64,000 nucleotides of DNA from Thermoanaerobacterium sp. RBIITD (lineage in GTDB: Bacteria; Bacillota; Thermoanaerobacteria; Thermoanaerobacterales; Thermoanaerobacteraceae): positions 1,550,001-1,614,000 of the forward strand of contig NZ_LT906662.1 of NCBI RefSeq assembly GCF_900205865.1. The letters are read 5' to 3'. The position numbers were made by a program, and so were the translations under genes. Each line of letters begins with the position of its first letter. Within the stretch, counting starts at the first letter, position 1. Shown here in pieces: positions 16,882 to 25,626 of this stretch. The notes under the pieces were generated by a model. That model did no database searches. It had not been told where the DNA came from and was given only the letters and a program-made list of their open reading frames with translations.

Positions 16882-19085
16882 ATGTAAAAGGTATTGTACA
16901 GGGCGTTGGTTTTCGCCCTTTTATATTTAAGCTTGCATCTAAATATGACTTAAATGGCATTGTGTACAATACATCATCTGGCTTACACATAGATATAGAA
17001 GGTGACGAGGGAAACTTAGACTCATTTATAGATGAGCTTAAATCAAATCCGCCAAAGCTTTCTAAAATAGATGATGTAGTTATTAATGAAAGTGAGATAA
17101 AGGGATATAGGGATTTTAGCATAAAATTAAGCAAAGAAGATAATGGTTTTGTCCTGGTTTCGCCTGATATGGGAGTGTGTGATGACTGCATAAGGGAGAT
17201 GATGGACAAAAGCGATCGGAGGTATAGATATCCATTTATAAATTGTACAAACTGTGGTCCAAGGTTTTCCATAATAGAAGATATACCATATGATAGGCCC
17301 AAAACATCGATGAAGAAATTCCCCATGTGCAGACTATGTGAGAAAGAATACACAGATCCGCGTAATAGGAGATTTCATGCACAACCTGTAGCATGCTATG
17401 ACTGTGGTCCATCGCTTCGGTACATAGGTGAAAATGATGACAAAAATCCGATTAAGTCAGCGTCAGAGGATTTAAAAAGAGGAAAGATTGTCGCCATTAA
17501 AGGAATTGGCGGTTATCACCTCGCTGTTAATGCTCTTATGTATGATGCTGTTTTAAGACTAAGAGAAAGAAAATTTAGATATGGCAAACCATTAGCTTTA
17601 ATGATGAAAGATATTAATCAAGTTGAAAAGTATTGTTATTTAAATAATGGTGAAAAAGAGCTTCTTTTAAGCCAGAGGAGGCCTATTGTACTTTTAAAGA
17701 AAAAATACGATTTCAAATGGATCAGTGATGGACTTGATAGCGTAGGCGTTATGCTTCCATATACGCCGATACATTATCTTCTATTTGATATAATAGATTT
17801 TCCACTTGTCATGACGAGCGGAAATATAAGTGACGAACCACTTTGTAAGGATAATGGAGAGGCCTTATCAAGGCTTAAAGATATTGCAGATAGTTTTCTT
17901 TTAAACAACCGCGACATAGTAAATAGGATTGATGATACTGTTACAAGCTATAAAGCGGGAAAAGAGAGGATAATAAGGCGTGCAAGAGGATATGCGCCAC
18001 AGCCTATCATATTAAAGGATAATGTTAAATCAATACTTGCGGTTGGAGGATTTTACAAAAATGCCTTTTGCCTTACAAAAGATGATTATGCTTTTATGAG
18101 CCATCATATAGGAGACCTTGACAACAGCAAAACATATGATTATTTTAAAAATGAAATACAGAAATATATGAAATTATTTCGAGTAACACCAGAATTTGTA
18201 GCATGTGACATGCATCCAGGATACTTGTCGACACAATATGCAAAATCTTGTGGACTACCAGTAATTTCTACACAGCACCACCATGCACATATAGTCAGCT
18301 GCATGGCAGAATATGGCATAGAGGATAGAATCATTGGCATTGCTTACGATGGCACGGGATATGGTGTTGACGGCAACATTTGGGGAGCGGAATTTTTAAT
18401 TGCTGATCTAAAAGACTTTACAAGAGCTGGCCATCTTAAATACAATCCACTACCAGGTGGTGAACTTGCAATTAAGAAAATATATAGGACCGCAATAGGT
18501 TTCATAAATGATGATTTAAATTATTATGACAAGTTTTTACGAGGGTTTAATATGAAAGAATTAGATATTATAAAAAAGCAGATAGATAAGAAAATTAATG
18601 CACCGTTGGTTTCCAGTATGGGAAGACTTTTTGATGCGGCTGCATCACTTATTGGTATAACCTATGAAGTACAATATGAAGGTCAGGCCGCGATGGAACT
18701 TGAAAGTATTATTAAAAATGATTCTTCATCATATGATTATGTTATAACAAGAGATGATGGATATATTATTGATACCGCGGATATTTTAAAGCAGGTTTAT
18801 GCTGATTATTTAGATGATATCGACAAGGGGATAATATCATCAAGATTTCATAATACAATAGTGAATTTTACGATTGATATGGCGATAAAATTGAGAGATG
18901 ATTATGGCATAAATAAGATTGTTTTAAGCGGTGGAAGCTTTCAGAATAAATATCTACTTGAGAATATCATATATAAACTCGAGAATAAAGGCTTTTTAGT
19001 GTATTCCAATAGCACTGTCCCATGTAATGACGGTGGAATATGTTTAGGACAGGCGGTAATAGCAAATAGTAAAATGGAGGGGTAA
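16839..19085 (+). CDS. hypF: carbamoyltransferase HypF
   Basis: 748 aa, the usual length. The order is an N-terminal acylphosphatase domain (GIVQGVGFRPFIFKLA), two zinc-finger-like CxxC repeats (CDDCIREMM, NCTNCGPRF, CRLCEKEY, CYDCGPS), a YrdC-like domain (KGIGGYHLAVNA), and the Kae1-like C-terminal domain (QHHHAHIVSCMAEYG, VLSGGSFQNKYLLE). It transfers carbamoyl from carbamoyl phosphate to the HypE C-terminal cysteine to make the CN ligands. The start at ATG 16839 lies within hypB with GAGGTG ahead of it; the acylphosphatase domain would be cut by any later start. Confidence 0.95.
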   Translation: MAERSLQRIYAKAIDVKGIVQGVGFRPFIFKLASKYDLNGIVYNTSSGLHIDIEGDEGNLDSFIDELKSNPPKLSKIDDVVINESEIKGYRDFSIKLSKEDNGFVLVSPDMGVCDDCIREMMDKSDRRYRYPFINCTNCGPRFSIIEDIPYDRPKTSMKKFPMCRLCEKEYTDPRNRRFHAQPVACYDCGPSLRYIGENDDKNPIKSASEDLKRGKIVAIKGIGGYHLAVNALMYDAVLRLRERKFRYGKPLALMMKDINQVEKYCYLNNGEKELLLSQRRPIVLLKKKYDFKWISDGLDSVGVMLPYTPIHYLLFDIIDFPLVMTSGNISDEPLCKDNGEALSRLKDIADSFLLNNRDIVNRIDDTVTSYKAGKERIIRRARGYAPQPIILKDNVKSILAVGGFYKNAFCLTKDDYAFMSHHIGDLDNSKTYDYFKNEIQKYMKLFRVTPEFVACDMHPGYLSTQYAKSCGLPVISTQHHHAHIVSCMAEYGIEDRIIGIAYDGTGYGVDGNIWGAEFLIADLKDFTRAGHLKYNPLPGGELAIKKIYRTAIGFINDDLNYYDKFLRGFNMKELDIIKKQIDKKINAPLVSSMGRLFDAAASLIGITYEVQYEGQAAMELESIIKNDSSSYDYVITRDDGYIIDTADILKQVYADYLDDIDKGIISSRFHNTIVNFTIDMAIKLRDDYGINKIVLSGGSFQNKYLLENIIYKLENKGFLVYSNSTVPCNDGGICLGQAVIANSKMEG

Positions 19086-19086
19086 T

Positions 19087-19329
19087 ATGTGTATTGCAGT
19101 TTCACAGAAAGTTGTAAAAATTGATGGTAAGGTTGCTGAAACAGATTTAAATGGATTAAAAAGAAGAGTTTCGATAGAAATGGTGCCAGGCGTTAAAATT
19201 GGTGATTATGTTATGGTTCATGCAGGTGTTGCCATAAGCATAGTCGATGAAAAAGAGGCAGAAGAAGAGAGAAAGCTAATGCAGGAATTGGAAGAGGCAT
19301 TGAATGAGAGTCAATTTAAAAAATCATAG
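19087..19329 (+). CDS. hypC: hydrogenase assembly chaperone HypC
   Basis: 80 aa. It begins MCIAVSQKV; Cys2 is the residue that binds the Fe(CN)2CO unit or the large-subunit precursor. The VMVHAGVAISIVDEKEA stretch is typical of the beta-barrel family. It starts one base after the hypF stop, with GGAGGGG inside the hypF tail as the ribosome site. It works with HypD as the scaffold. Confidence 0.95.
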   Translation: MCIAVSQKVVKIDGKVAETDLNGLKRRVSIEMVPGVKIGDYVMVHAGVAISIVDEKEAEEERKLMQELEEALNESQFKKS

Positions 19330-19361
19330 ATAGTTTTACAAATACTATGGAGGAATTGAGA

Positions 19362-20420
19362 GTGAGCTCTAATAAATTTGTAAAAAAAGCAAAAGAGCTA
19401 ATTGATGCATATAATCCGGGTAGCCCTATAAAAATCATGGAAGTATGTGGTTCACATACAATGGCAATATCTAGATTCGGGTTAAGGCAGATTATGCCTA
19501 AAAATATCAAGCTTATATCAGGACCTGGATGTCCCGTTTGTGTAACGGCTCAAAACGAAATTGATTCTATTGTTTCATTGGCCGAAAAAGATGTGACAAT
19601 TGCCACATTTGGTGACCTTATAAGAGTACCAGGCAATAAATCATCGCTTCAGAGAGAAAGAGCAAATGGAAGAGATATAAAAGTATTTTATTCACCATTG
19701 GAAGCCTTAAAATACGCTATCGATAATCCTTCAAAAGAAGTGATTTTTATAGGCATAGGTTTTGAAACAACGATTCCTTCTGTTGCATTGACAATAAAAG
19801 AAGCTTCTGATAGAAGGTTAAATAATTACAGTGTATATTGTTTGCACAAGACAATGCCTGAAGTTCTGAAGGCTCTTATTGAAAACGGTGCAGATATACA
19901 AGGATTTTTGCTTCCTGGGCATGTGAGTACGATAACTGGGAGTAGAATTTACGATTTTTTAGTTAATGATTATGGTATAGGTGGTGTGATTTCCGGTTTT
20001 GAAGCAGAGGATATAATGATGAGTATAATAATGATGCTTAAATCTTTGAGTAATCCTAAAATAGAAATAGAATATAAAAGAGTCGTAAGGGAAGAAGGAA
20101 ACATCGAGGCACAAAAACTTATAGAAGAGGTTTTTGAAATCAGCGATAGTACATGGAGAGGCCTTGGCATGATAAAGAATTCGGGACTTAGAATTAAGGA
20201 CAAGTATAGTGGATTTGATGCAGAAAAGAAATATAATATAAAAAGAATGAACGGTGAAGTAGAAATAAGAGGCTGTAAATGTGGTGATGTATTAAAAGGC
20301 TTCATATCACCAAAAGAGTGCCCATTATTTGATAAAGTATGTACACCAATTAATCCTGTAGGACCATGTATGGTTTCATCAGAAGGGTCTTGCGCAGCAT
20401 ATTTTAAATATGGATCTTAA
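19362..20420 (+). CDS. hypD: hydrogenase maturation protein HypD
   Basis: About 352 aa. It has the conserved VCGSHT, SGPGCPVCVT and GFETT motifs of the Fe/CN scaffold, and C-terminal cysteines binding the [4Fe-4S] cluster (CKCGDVL, CPLFDKVC, GPCMVSSEGSCAAYF). I prefer GTG 19362, since GGAGG at 19349-19353 lies 8 bp ahead; the ATG at 19347 overlaps that ribosome site. With HypC it assembles the Fe(CN)2CO group. A 126-bp gap without a gene separates it from hypE. Confidence 0.94.
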   Translation: MSSNKFVKKAKELIDAYNPGSPIKIMEVCGSHTMAISRFGLRQIMPKNIKLISGPGCPVCVTAQNEIDSIVSLAEKDVTIATFGDLIRVPGNKSSLQRERANGRDIKVFYSPLEALKYAIDNPSKEVIFIGIGFETTIPSVALTIKEASDRRLNNYSVYCLHKTMPEVLKALIENGADIQGFLLPGHVSTITGSRIYDFLVNDYGIGGVISGFEAEDIMMSIIMMLKSLSNPKIEIEYKRVVREEGNIEAQKLIEEVFEISDSTWRGLGMIKNSGLRIKDKYSGFDAEKKYNIKRMNGEVEIRGCKCGDVLKGFISPKECPLFDKVCTPINPVGPCMVSSEGSCAAYFKYGS

Positions 20421-20546
20421 TGTATTTCTCTGAATTCTGAGGCATTGAAAAATCACATGATTTTTTGATTCTGTTATGATTTAGTAACTTCCCATAAAGT
20501 GTGTCTTATGACTTTATCATTTAATAAGGAAAGGGGTGTTTAGAAA

Positions 20547-21536
20547 ATGGACAAAATAATGTTGTCACATGGTGGTGGAGGTTCAATGATGCAGAGCCTC
20601 ATTGAGGATGTTTTTATTGATAAATTTGATAATGAATATCTTAAAATGATGGAAGATGCTGCAATACTTCCAGGGAATATCGTATTTACGACAGATAGTT
20701 TCGTTGTAAAACCACTGTTTTTCCCCGGTGGTGATATTGGAAAGCTATCTATATGTGGGACAGTTAATGACCTTTCCATGAGAGGTGCTAAGCCTATTTA
20801 TTTAAGCACATCTTTTATAATAGAAGAAGGCTTTCCTATAGAAGATTTAAAAAGAATAGTTGATTCAATGGTTAAAACTGCGAAAGAAGCTGGTGTGCAA
20901 ATTGTAACTGGTGATACGAAAGTTGTAGAAAAGAATAGTGCAGACGGATTATTTATTAATACGACCGGAATTGGAATGTTACAGAGAGGCATTGATATTT
21001 CAATAAAAAATGCGAAACCAGGTGATATAGTCATTATTTCCGGTACGATTGGCGACCACGGAATGGCTGTATTAAGTGCAAGGGAAGGACTTAATTTTGA
21101 TCCACCTTTAGCATCAGATGTATCACCTCTTAATAAACTTGTAGAAGATTTATCATTACTTGGAAGAGTTGTAAAAGCTTTAAGAGACCCGACAAGAGGC
21201 GGCGTAGCAGAAATTCTTTATGAGATTGCGAAAATGAGCAAAGTCGGAATAAAGATATATGAAGATAAACTTCCAGTAAAAGAAAGTGTGAAATCAGCAT
21301 GTGATATGTTAGGCCTTGATTTTTTGCATCTTGCAAATGAAGGGAAGCTTGTATGTGTTGTTGATAAGGATTATGCTAATTATGCTATAAATATAATGAA
21401 AAAGAATAAATATGGCAAAGATGCCACAATAATAGGTGAAATAAATGATTCAAATCTTGTGACTGTAGAAACCAAATATGGAACCTCAAGGATAGTTGAC
21501 AGACCTGTAGGTGAGCTATTACCGAGAATATGCTAG
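20547..21536 (+). CDS. hypE: hydrogenase maturation protein HypE
   Basis: 329 aa, a PurM-like ATP-dependent dehydratase. Features are LSHGGGGSMMQSLI at the N-terminus, FTTDSFVVKPLFFPGGDIGKL, DPTRGGVAEIL, and the C-terminal PRIC, whose last cysteine is carbamoylated by HypF and dehydrated to thiocyanate. AAGGAAAGGGG lies upstream. It is the last gene of the hydrogenase operon; beyond it begins decayed sequence with no clear terminator. Confidence 0.95.
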   Translation: MDKIMLSHGGGGSMMQSLIEDVFIDKFDNEYLKMMEDAAILPGNIVFTTDSFVVKPLFFPGGDIGKLSICGTVNDLSMRGAKPIYLSTSFIIEEGFPIEDLKRIVDSMVKTAKEAGVQIVTGDTKVVEKNSADGLFINTTGIGMLQRGIDISIKNAKPGDIVIISGTIGDHGMAVLSAREGLNFDPPLASDVSPLNKLVEDLSLLGRVVKALRDPTRGGVAEILYEIAKMSKVGIKIYEDKLPVKESVKSACDMLGLDFLHLANEGKLVCVVDKDYANYAINIMKKNKYGKDATIIGEINDSNLVTVETKYGTSRIVDRPVGELLPRIC

Positions 21537-21539
21537 CAA

Positions 21540-21763
21540 ATATTCGGACAGGGATATGTGAAGATAAAATGATTTATGATAGAGCTACAGGTTTAAGGCA
21601 AGAGATAAAAATATCTGGTTGAGAATCGACTATTTCTTTGTATCAGATAATATGATCGAAAGTGTAAAGGGCGTTGACATATTGAATGCTGTTTATGGTT
21701 TATGATCATTGTTCTGTTGTACTTTATCTGAAGTTTTTGGTTGAATGTAATTTAATAAAGTGA
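21540..21763 (+). pseudogene. exodeoxyribonuclease III (XthA/ExoA) C-terminal remnant
   Basis: From 21583 one frame reads SYRFKARDKNI-WL-RIDYFFVSDNMIESVKGVDILNAVYG, then after a one-base shift near 21703 DHCSVVLYLKF to a stop at 21763. This matches the end of AP endonuclease/exonuclease III, where the usual sequence is GWRIDYF, a variable part, and a catalytic SDHCPV. The catalytic D-H pair is still readable. The rest of the gene is missing; the fragment abuts the hypE stop, so the deletion edge is at or near 21537. Confidence 0.75.
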
Positions 21764-21810
21764 TAATATAATGTTAATTATATGTCATCATACTTTTGGG
21801 AGGTAATATT

Positions 21811-22005
21811 ATGGAGTATTTGTGCCCAAAATGAAGTACAAAGATGACAGAATGTCGCGCATCAAGTTTTATGGGAAAATTTAGTGCTATAAAGTTTCCG
21901 ATAAAGTATTTAACTGCTAAGGAAAGCAGTGAACTAATACCATATGTGTGCTCAAACTGTGGACATGTTGAATGGTATGTTGAAAAGCCAGAGAATTTCA
22001 AATAA
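21811..22005 (+). pseudogene. zinc-ribbon small protein with an in-frame UGA at codon 8
   Basis: A 64-codon frame with a strong GGGAGG ribosome site begins MEYLCPK, then TGA at 21832-21834, then STKMTECRASSFMGKF, and ends with VCSNCGHVEWYVEKPENFK. The C-terminal CSNC pair and the N-terminal CPKx show a zinc ribbon in which the UGA replaces the second cysteine of CPxC. A TGC/TGT-to-TGA nonsense mutation is the plain reading; a CxxU selenocysteine site is the exotic one. The remainder of the frame is undamaged, so any mutation is recent. Confidence 0.65.
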
Positions 22006-22023
22006 ATTTTTGGAGGGCTAAAC

Positions 22024-22509
22024 ATGCTCATTAGAAAAGCTACGATTCATGATGTGAAAAGTATAAATTATATTTACAATCAGGCCGTACTAAATACGAC
22101 AGCAACAATTGATACAGAGCCAAGGCCTATTGAATATCAATTGGATTGGTTTAAAAAGCATGATGATAGATTTGCAATTTATGTTGCAGAAGAAAACAAT
22201 AGTGTAATAGGTTGGGCATCTTTGTCACTTTGGTCTGATAAATGTGGCTATAAAGGCGTTGCAGAAGACTCTATATATATCGATGAAAAATATAGAGATC
22301 GCGGTGCGGGGAAAAAACTATTAAATGCAATAATTGACCATGCAAAATCAAATGAATTTCACACAATAATAGCAAGAATATCCGACGGAAATGATGTAAG
22401 TGTACATCTTCATGAAAGATACGGATTTAAATTGATAGGAACATTAAAAGAACTCGGCTATAAATTTGATAAATATATAGATATACATATATTTCAACTA
22501 ATATTATAA
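22024..22509 (+). CDS. GNAT acetyltransferase, phosphinothricin-acetyltransferase type
   Basis: 161 aa, a single GNAT domain. The N-terminus (IRKATIHDVKSINYIYNQAV, then TATIDTEPR) is characteristic of the Pat/YwnH branch that acetylates amino-acid analogues such as phosphinothricin or methionine sulfoximine. The acetyl-CoA site is YRDRGAGKKLL, and the C-terminus has VHLHERYGFKLIGTLKELGYKF. GGAGG at 22012 positions the ATG. The substrate is not known from the sequence. It lies in a patch of small, apparently acquired genes. Confidence 0.88.
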   Translation: MLIRKATIHDVKSINYIYNQAVLNTTATIDTEPRPIEYQLDWFKKHDDRFAIYVAEENNSVIGWASLSLWSDKCGYKGVAEDSIYIDEKYRDRGAGKKLLNAIIDHAKSNEFHTIIARISDGNDVSVHLHERYGFKLIGTLKELGYKFDKYIDIHIFQLIL

Positions 22510-22524
22510 CAAAAGGAGATGATA

Positions 22525-23154
22525 ATGATGCTTTTAAAAAACAATGATATTGTATTATTTCAAGGTGATAGTGTAACAGATGCAGGACGCATAAAAGAAA
22601 AACCTGATGACCTTGGTATGGGATATCCATATTTTGTAGCATCATGGTTTGCTGCATTACATCCCGAATTGAAAGTAAAATTTATTAATAGGGGTGTAAG
22701 CGGTGATAGAGTAAGGGACCTTAAAAAACGTTGGGTTGAAGATTGCCTTAATTTAAAACCAACGGTTTTAAGTATTCTTATTGGTATAAATGACACATGG
22801 AGAAGGTATGATAGCAATGATCCAACATCACCAGAGAAATTTGAAGAAGATTATAGATACATATTGCAACAAGTTAAAGAAAATCTTGATGCTAAGATCA
22901 TTTTATGCGAGCCATTTGTAATGTCTGAGCCACCTGATCGCAGAGAATGGAGAGTAGACTTGGATCCTAAAATACATGTTGTAAGAAAACTCGCAAAAGA
23001 ATTTGGTACATATTATATTCCATTTGATGGAATAATGGCACAGGCGGCTATATTACGTGATCCACTTTTCTGGACGCAGGATGGTGTACACCCGACAGGT
23101 GAAGGCCATGCCTTAATGGCTAAGGAATGGATTAAGACTGTCGAAGCTTTATAA
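22525..23154 (+). CDS. SGNH/GDSL-family hydrolase (esterase)
   Basis: About 209 aa, cytoplasmic (no signal peptide). All SGNH blocks are present: GDSVTDAGR (nucleophile Ser), GVSGDR (Gly), LIGINDTW (Asn) and DGVHPTGEGH (Asp-His). Relatives act on acetylated sugars, so a role as a carbohydrate deacetylase is plausible but unproven. AGGAG at 22514 makes ATG 22525 (or 22528) the likely start; the ATG at 22519 touches the ribosome site. A terminator hairpin follows. Confidence 0.9.
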   Translation: MMLLKNNDIVLFQGDSVTDAGRIKEKPDDLGMGYPYFVASWFAALHPELKVKFINRGVSGDRVRDLKKRWVEDCLNLKPTVLSILIGINDTWRRYDSNDPTSPEKFEEDYRYILQQVKENLDAKIILCEPFVMSEPPDRREWRVDLDPKIHVVRKLAKEFGTYYIPFDGIMAQAAILRDPLFWTQDGVHPTGEGHALMAKEWIKTVEAL

Positions 23155-23195
23155 TATCTTACGAAAAAACATTTATTTTGTATGGATATCGGAAA

Positions 23196-23236
23196 AAAGA
23201 TCTTCTCATAAAATAAAGGAGATCTTTCATTTTTAT
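23196..23236 (+). terminator. intrinsic terminator after the SGNH gene
   Basis: A perfect 8-bp stem AAAGATCT (23196-23203) / AGATCTTT (23220-23227) is followed by CATTTTT. Confidence 0.6.
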
Positions 23237-23341
23237 AAAGAAAATAGAAAAATTATTATAAAGTGATATATAATGGAAATGATATTCACTGGAAATTACA
23301 CACAAAGATATTCACAATATAAATAAATGAACAATAAAAGG

Positions 23342-23445
23342 TCGTGAAATTTAGGAAAGCCGAGATGTTTGAATGTTAATGCTAGATGGGGAGGCTTCAC
23401 GAAGTACTGTAGCTATATAGTCGATAGCGTAAAGAGTCATATAGT
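23342..23445 (+). promoter_or_regulatory. structured leader ahead of a GNAT gene
   Basis: GTGAA (23344-23348) and AAGCC (23357-23361) together pair with GGCTTCAC (23393-23400). Behind it, GCTAT (23412-23416) can pair with ATAGC (23424-23428), or alternatively CTATAT (23413-23418) with ATATAG (23439-23444). The two latter pairings exclude each other, as in attenuators. No known RNA family was recognised. Confidence 0.35.
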
Positions 23446-23468
23446 GGGGAAAGTGGTGGTTTTATAAT

Positions 23469-23960
23469 ATGATTAGAAAAGGATGTTTGGATGATCAATT
23501 ATTTATTATGGGGATAATACATAATGCAATTATTGATATGGAAGCAAAAGGTATTTATCAGTGGGATAGCATTTATCCGAATGATGAGGTGATCAATAAT
23601 GATTTAAGCAATGAAACACTTTATGTATATGAAGATGGTGGTATAATCAAAGGCATTATTGTCTTGAATGAATATCAAGATAAGGAATATGAAGATATGA
23701 AATGGGAATTTAATTCAGGAAAACACTTAATTATACATCGTTTATGTATTGATCCAAAGTATCAAGGACAAGGGATTGCAAGATTGTTAGTGGATTATGC
23801 AGAACAACAAGGAAAAGCTTTGGGGTATGAATCCATTCGGCTGGATGCTTTTGTGAATAATGAGCGTGCATGTAATCTTTATAAAAAGCTTGGATATAAG
23901 GCAGTAGGAATTGTGGAGTTTAGGAAAGGGAAGTTTTATTGTTTCGAGAAAGGGTTGTAA
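23469..23960 (+). CDS. GNAT acetyltransferase
   Basis: 163 aa GNAT domain: IRKGCLDDQLFIMGIIHNAI at the N-terminus, then LIIHRLCIDPKYQGQGIARLL, the acetyl-CoA pyrophosphate loop (Q-G-Q-G-I-A), and NERACNLYKKLGYKAVG. Related proteins occur widely in Firmicutes without known substrate. The ribosome site is poor (GTGGTGG at 23454). The gene and its structured leader are followed at once by the tail of a helicase gene that lacks its 5' part, as if the acetyltransferase segment had been inserted there. Confidence 0.85.
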   Translation: MIRKGCLDDQLFIMGIIHNAIIDMEAKGIYQWDSIYPNDEVINNDLSNETLYVYEDGGIIKGIIVLNEYQDKEYEDMKWEFNSGKHLIIHRLCIDPKYQGQGIARLLVDYAEQQGKALGYESIRLDAFVNNERACNLYKKLGYKAVGIVEFRKGKFYCFEKGL

Positions 23961-24006
23961 CATAAGTATTACCCACTACGCTATATTTAGCCTTGGTGAA
24001 GAAAAT

Positions 24007-24207
24007 ATGCCACAGGATGTTGAATCATATGTATATAGTGAAACTGCGAATGTTAGTAAAGATGATATTGGCGATATAGAGATATACGATAAATTTGCTT
24101 TTATTGATGCTAAAGAAAAGGTTTCTAAATCCATATTAAAGAATTCCTCAGGCAGAAGTTTTGGTGGTAGAAAAATTAAGATAGAAGTATCAAAACCTAA
24201 AAATTAA
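24007..24207 (+). pseudogene. C-terminal fragment of a DbpA-type DEAD-box RNA helicase
   Basis: The last part of the frame, DDIGDIEIYDKFAFIDAKEK followed by GRSFGGRKIKIEVSKPKN, is a DbpA-type RNA-binding domain normally found at the end of CshA/DbpA helicases. Upstream, IFSLGEENMPQDVESYVY corresponds to the linker strand of the same domain. No helicase core precedes it; instead the GNAT gene ends 46 bases before. It may be translated from ATG 24007 as a free 66-aa RNA-binding domain, but a truncated gene is more likely. Confidence 0.65.
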
Positions 24208-24224
24208 ATAAGAAACCATAAAAA

Positions 24225-24252
24225 GGCTATAAATAAATTAATATTTATAGCC
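24225..24252 (-). terminator. terminator for the nitronate monooxygenase gene
   Basis: A perfect 11-bp stem (24225-24235 with 24242-24252). Reading on the minus strand it is followed by TTTTTATGG, so it serves the leftward gene. Confidence 0.75.
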
Positions 24253-24264
24253 TGAGATACAAAT

Positions 24265-25368
24265 TTATTCAATTATCCCATTTTTCTGGGATGCTGCAAC
24301 ATATTCATTTATCAACGTTTTAATCAGTTCTTTTACAGAAATAATTTTGTCTATTCTAAATGCATTTGCACCGGCGAAAGCAAAGCCATTTTTCAAAAAA
24401 CCCTTTTGTGCATTGATAAGTGCTCGTGCTATACAGTATGGACTTTTTTTATAATCACAGGGGGTTATACAGTGATATAAGCACTTATATGGTTTTTTCT
24501 CACCAGCTTTTACACTTTCAAGGAACTGATTTATAATTGCTCTTCCCGGCATACCGACGGGACTTTTTATTATGTCAATATCATCTTTTTCACAATTAAT
24601 ATAGGCATTTTTAAATTCTGTTGATGCATCACATTCATCTGTTGCAACAAAACGTGTTGCCATCTGTACACCCGATGCGCCTAAGCTTAGAAATCTGTAG
24701 ATATCTTCACCCGTATATATACCTCCAGCAGCAATAACAGGTATAGCCTTTCCTGATGCATCTTCGTATGATTTCATTTCATCAATTACATTTTTAACTA
24801 TCTTTTCCAATGAATAAGTCGGGTTTGAAACTTCATCAGGTGAATACCCAAGATGACCTCCAGCCATCGGACCTTCAACAACTACTGCATCTGGTGCATA
24901 ATTATATTTTTGAAACCATTTTTTTGCAATAAGGTTTGCAGCTCTTCCCGATGAAACTATAGGAACAATTTTGGTATTCGTTGTTCCATTTAAAAACTTA
25001 GGAAGACTTAATGGGAGCCCAGCTCCGGAGAAAATTATATCTATACCTTCATCTATGGCGGTTTTAACCATATCAGTGAAATTCGAAAGTGCAACCATAA
25101 TGTTGACACCGATAATTCCCTTTGTTTTTTCGCGAGCTTTTTTTATCTCTTTCTTTAATGCTCTTATATTTGCTTCAATATAATTTACTGCAAAATCTGG
25201 CTCATTAAAACCGATACCAGCGGCTGATATCACACCGATACCACCTTCATTTGCAACGGCTGATGCAAGATTATTTAAAGAAACTCCTATCCCCATACCA
25301 CCTTGAATTATAGGTAATCTTGCAGTCAAGTTTCCTATTTTTAAACTTTTCATATAAAAATTTTTCAT
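24265..25368 (-). CDS. nitronate monooxygenase / 2-nitropropane dioxygenase-like flavoprotein
   Basis: 367 aa FMN-dependent TIM-barrel protein of the NPD/FabK family. Signatures are PIIQGGMGIGVS near the N-terminus, VVVEGPMAGGHLG, VIAAGGIYTGEDIYRFLSLGASGVQMATRFV, and a late cysteine-containing insert (CLYHCITPCDYKKSPYCI) common in clostridial members. AAGGAGG precedes the ATG at 25368; the longer frame starting at 25407 lacks a ribosome site. It is not FabK in an operon with fatty-acid genes, so nitronate detoxification or an unknown oxidation is more likely. Confidence 0.85.
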   Translation of the reverse strand: MKNFYMKSLKIGNLTARLPIIQGGMGIGVSLNNLASAVANEGGIGVISAAGIGFNEPDFAVNYIEANIRALKKEIKKAREKTKGIIGVNIMVALSNFTDMVKTAIDEGIDIIFSGAGLPLSLPKFLNGTTNTKIVPIVSSGRAANLIAKKWFQKYNYAPDAVVVEGPMAGGHLGYSPDEVSNPTYSLEKIVKNVIDEMKSYEDASGKAIPVIAAGGIYTGEDIYRFLSLGASGVQMATRFVATDECDASTEFKNAYINCEKDDIDIIKSPVGMPGRAIINQFLESVKAGEKKPYKCLYHCITPCDYKKSPYCIARALINAQKGFLKNGFAFAGANAFRIDKIISVKELIKTLINEYVAASQKNGIIE

Positions 25369-25626
25369 GTGAACCTCCTTATATTCTATACCATTTAACT
25401 TTAACACTTATACATATGAATTGTCAATGAAAATTATAGGTTTGCTAATAATACCAAATAATAAATGAGATTTTATTTAATAAAAGGATTCCTGATTTAT
25501 CTGCTGATAATCTATATAACGAAAAAGAAAAAAATTTTTTGTTAAATTTATGTAAATTAGAAGGATTGATGTGTGCTATATCGAATATTATAAATTGAAC
25601 AAATTAAATATGTAAAGGAGTCTATT

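Noticed and set aside
21811-22005. Calling the UGA a proven selenocysteine codon
   Set aside because: No selenocysteine genes are in the window and the hairpin behind the UGA is not a convincing SECIS; kept only as an open question.
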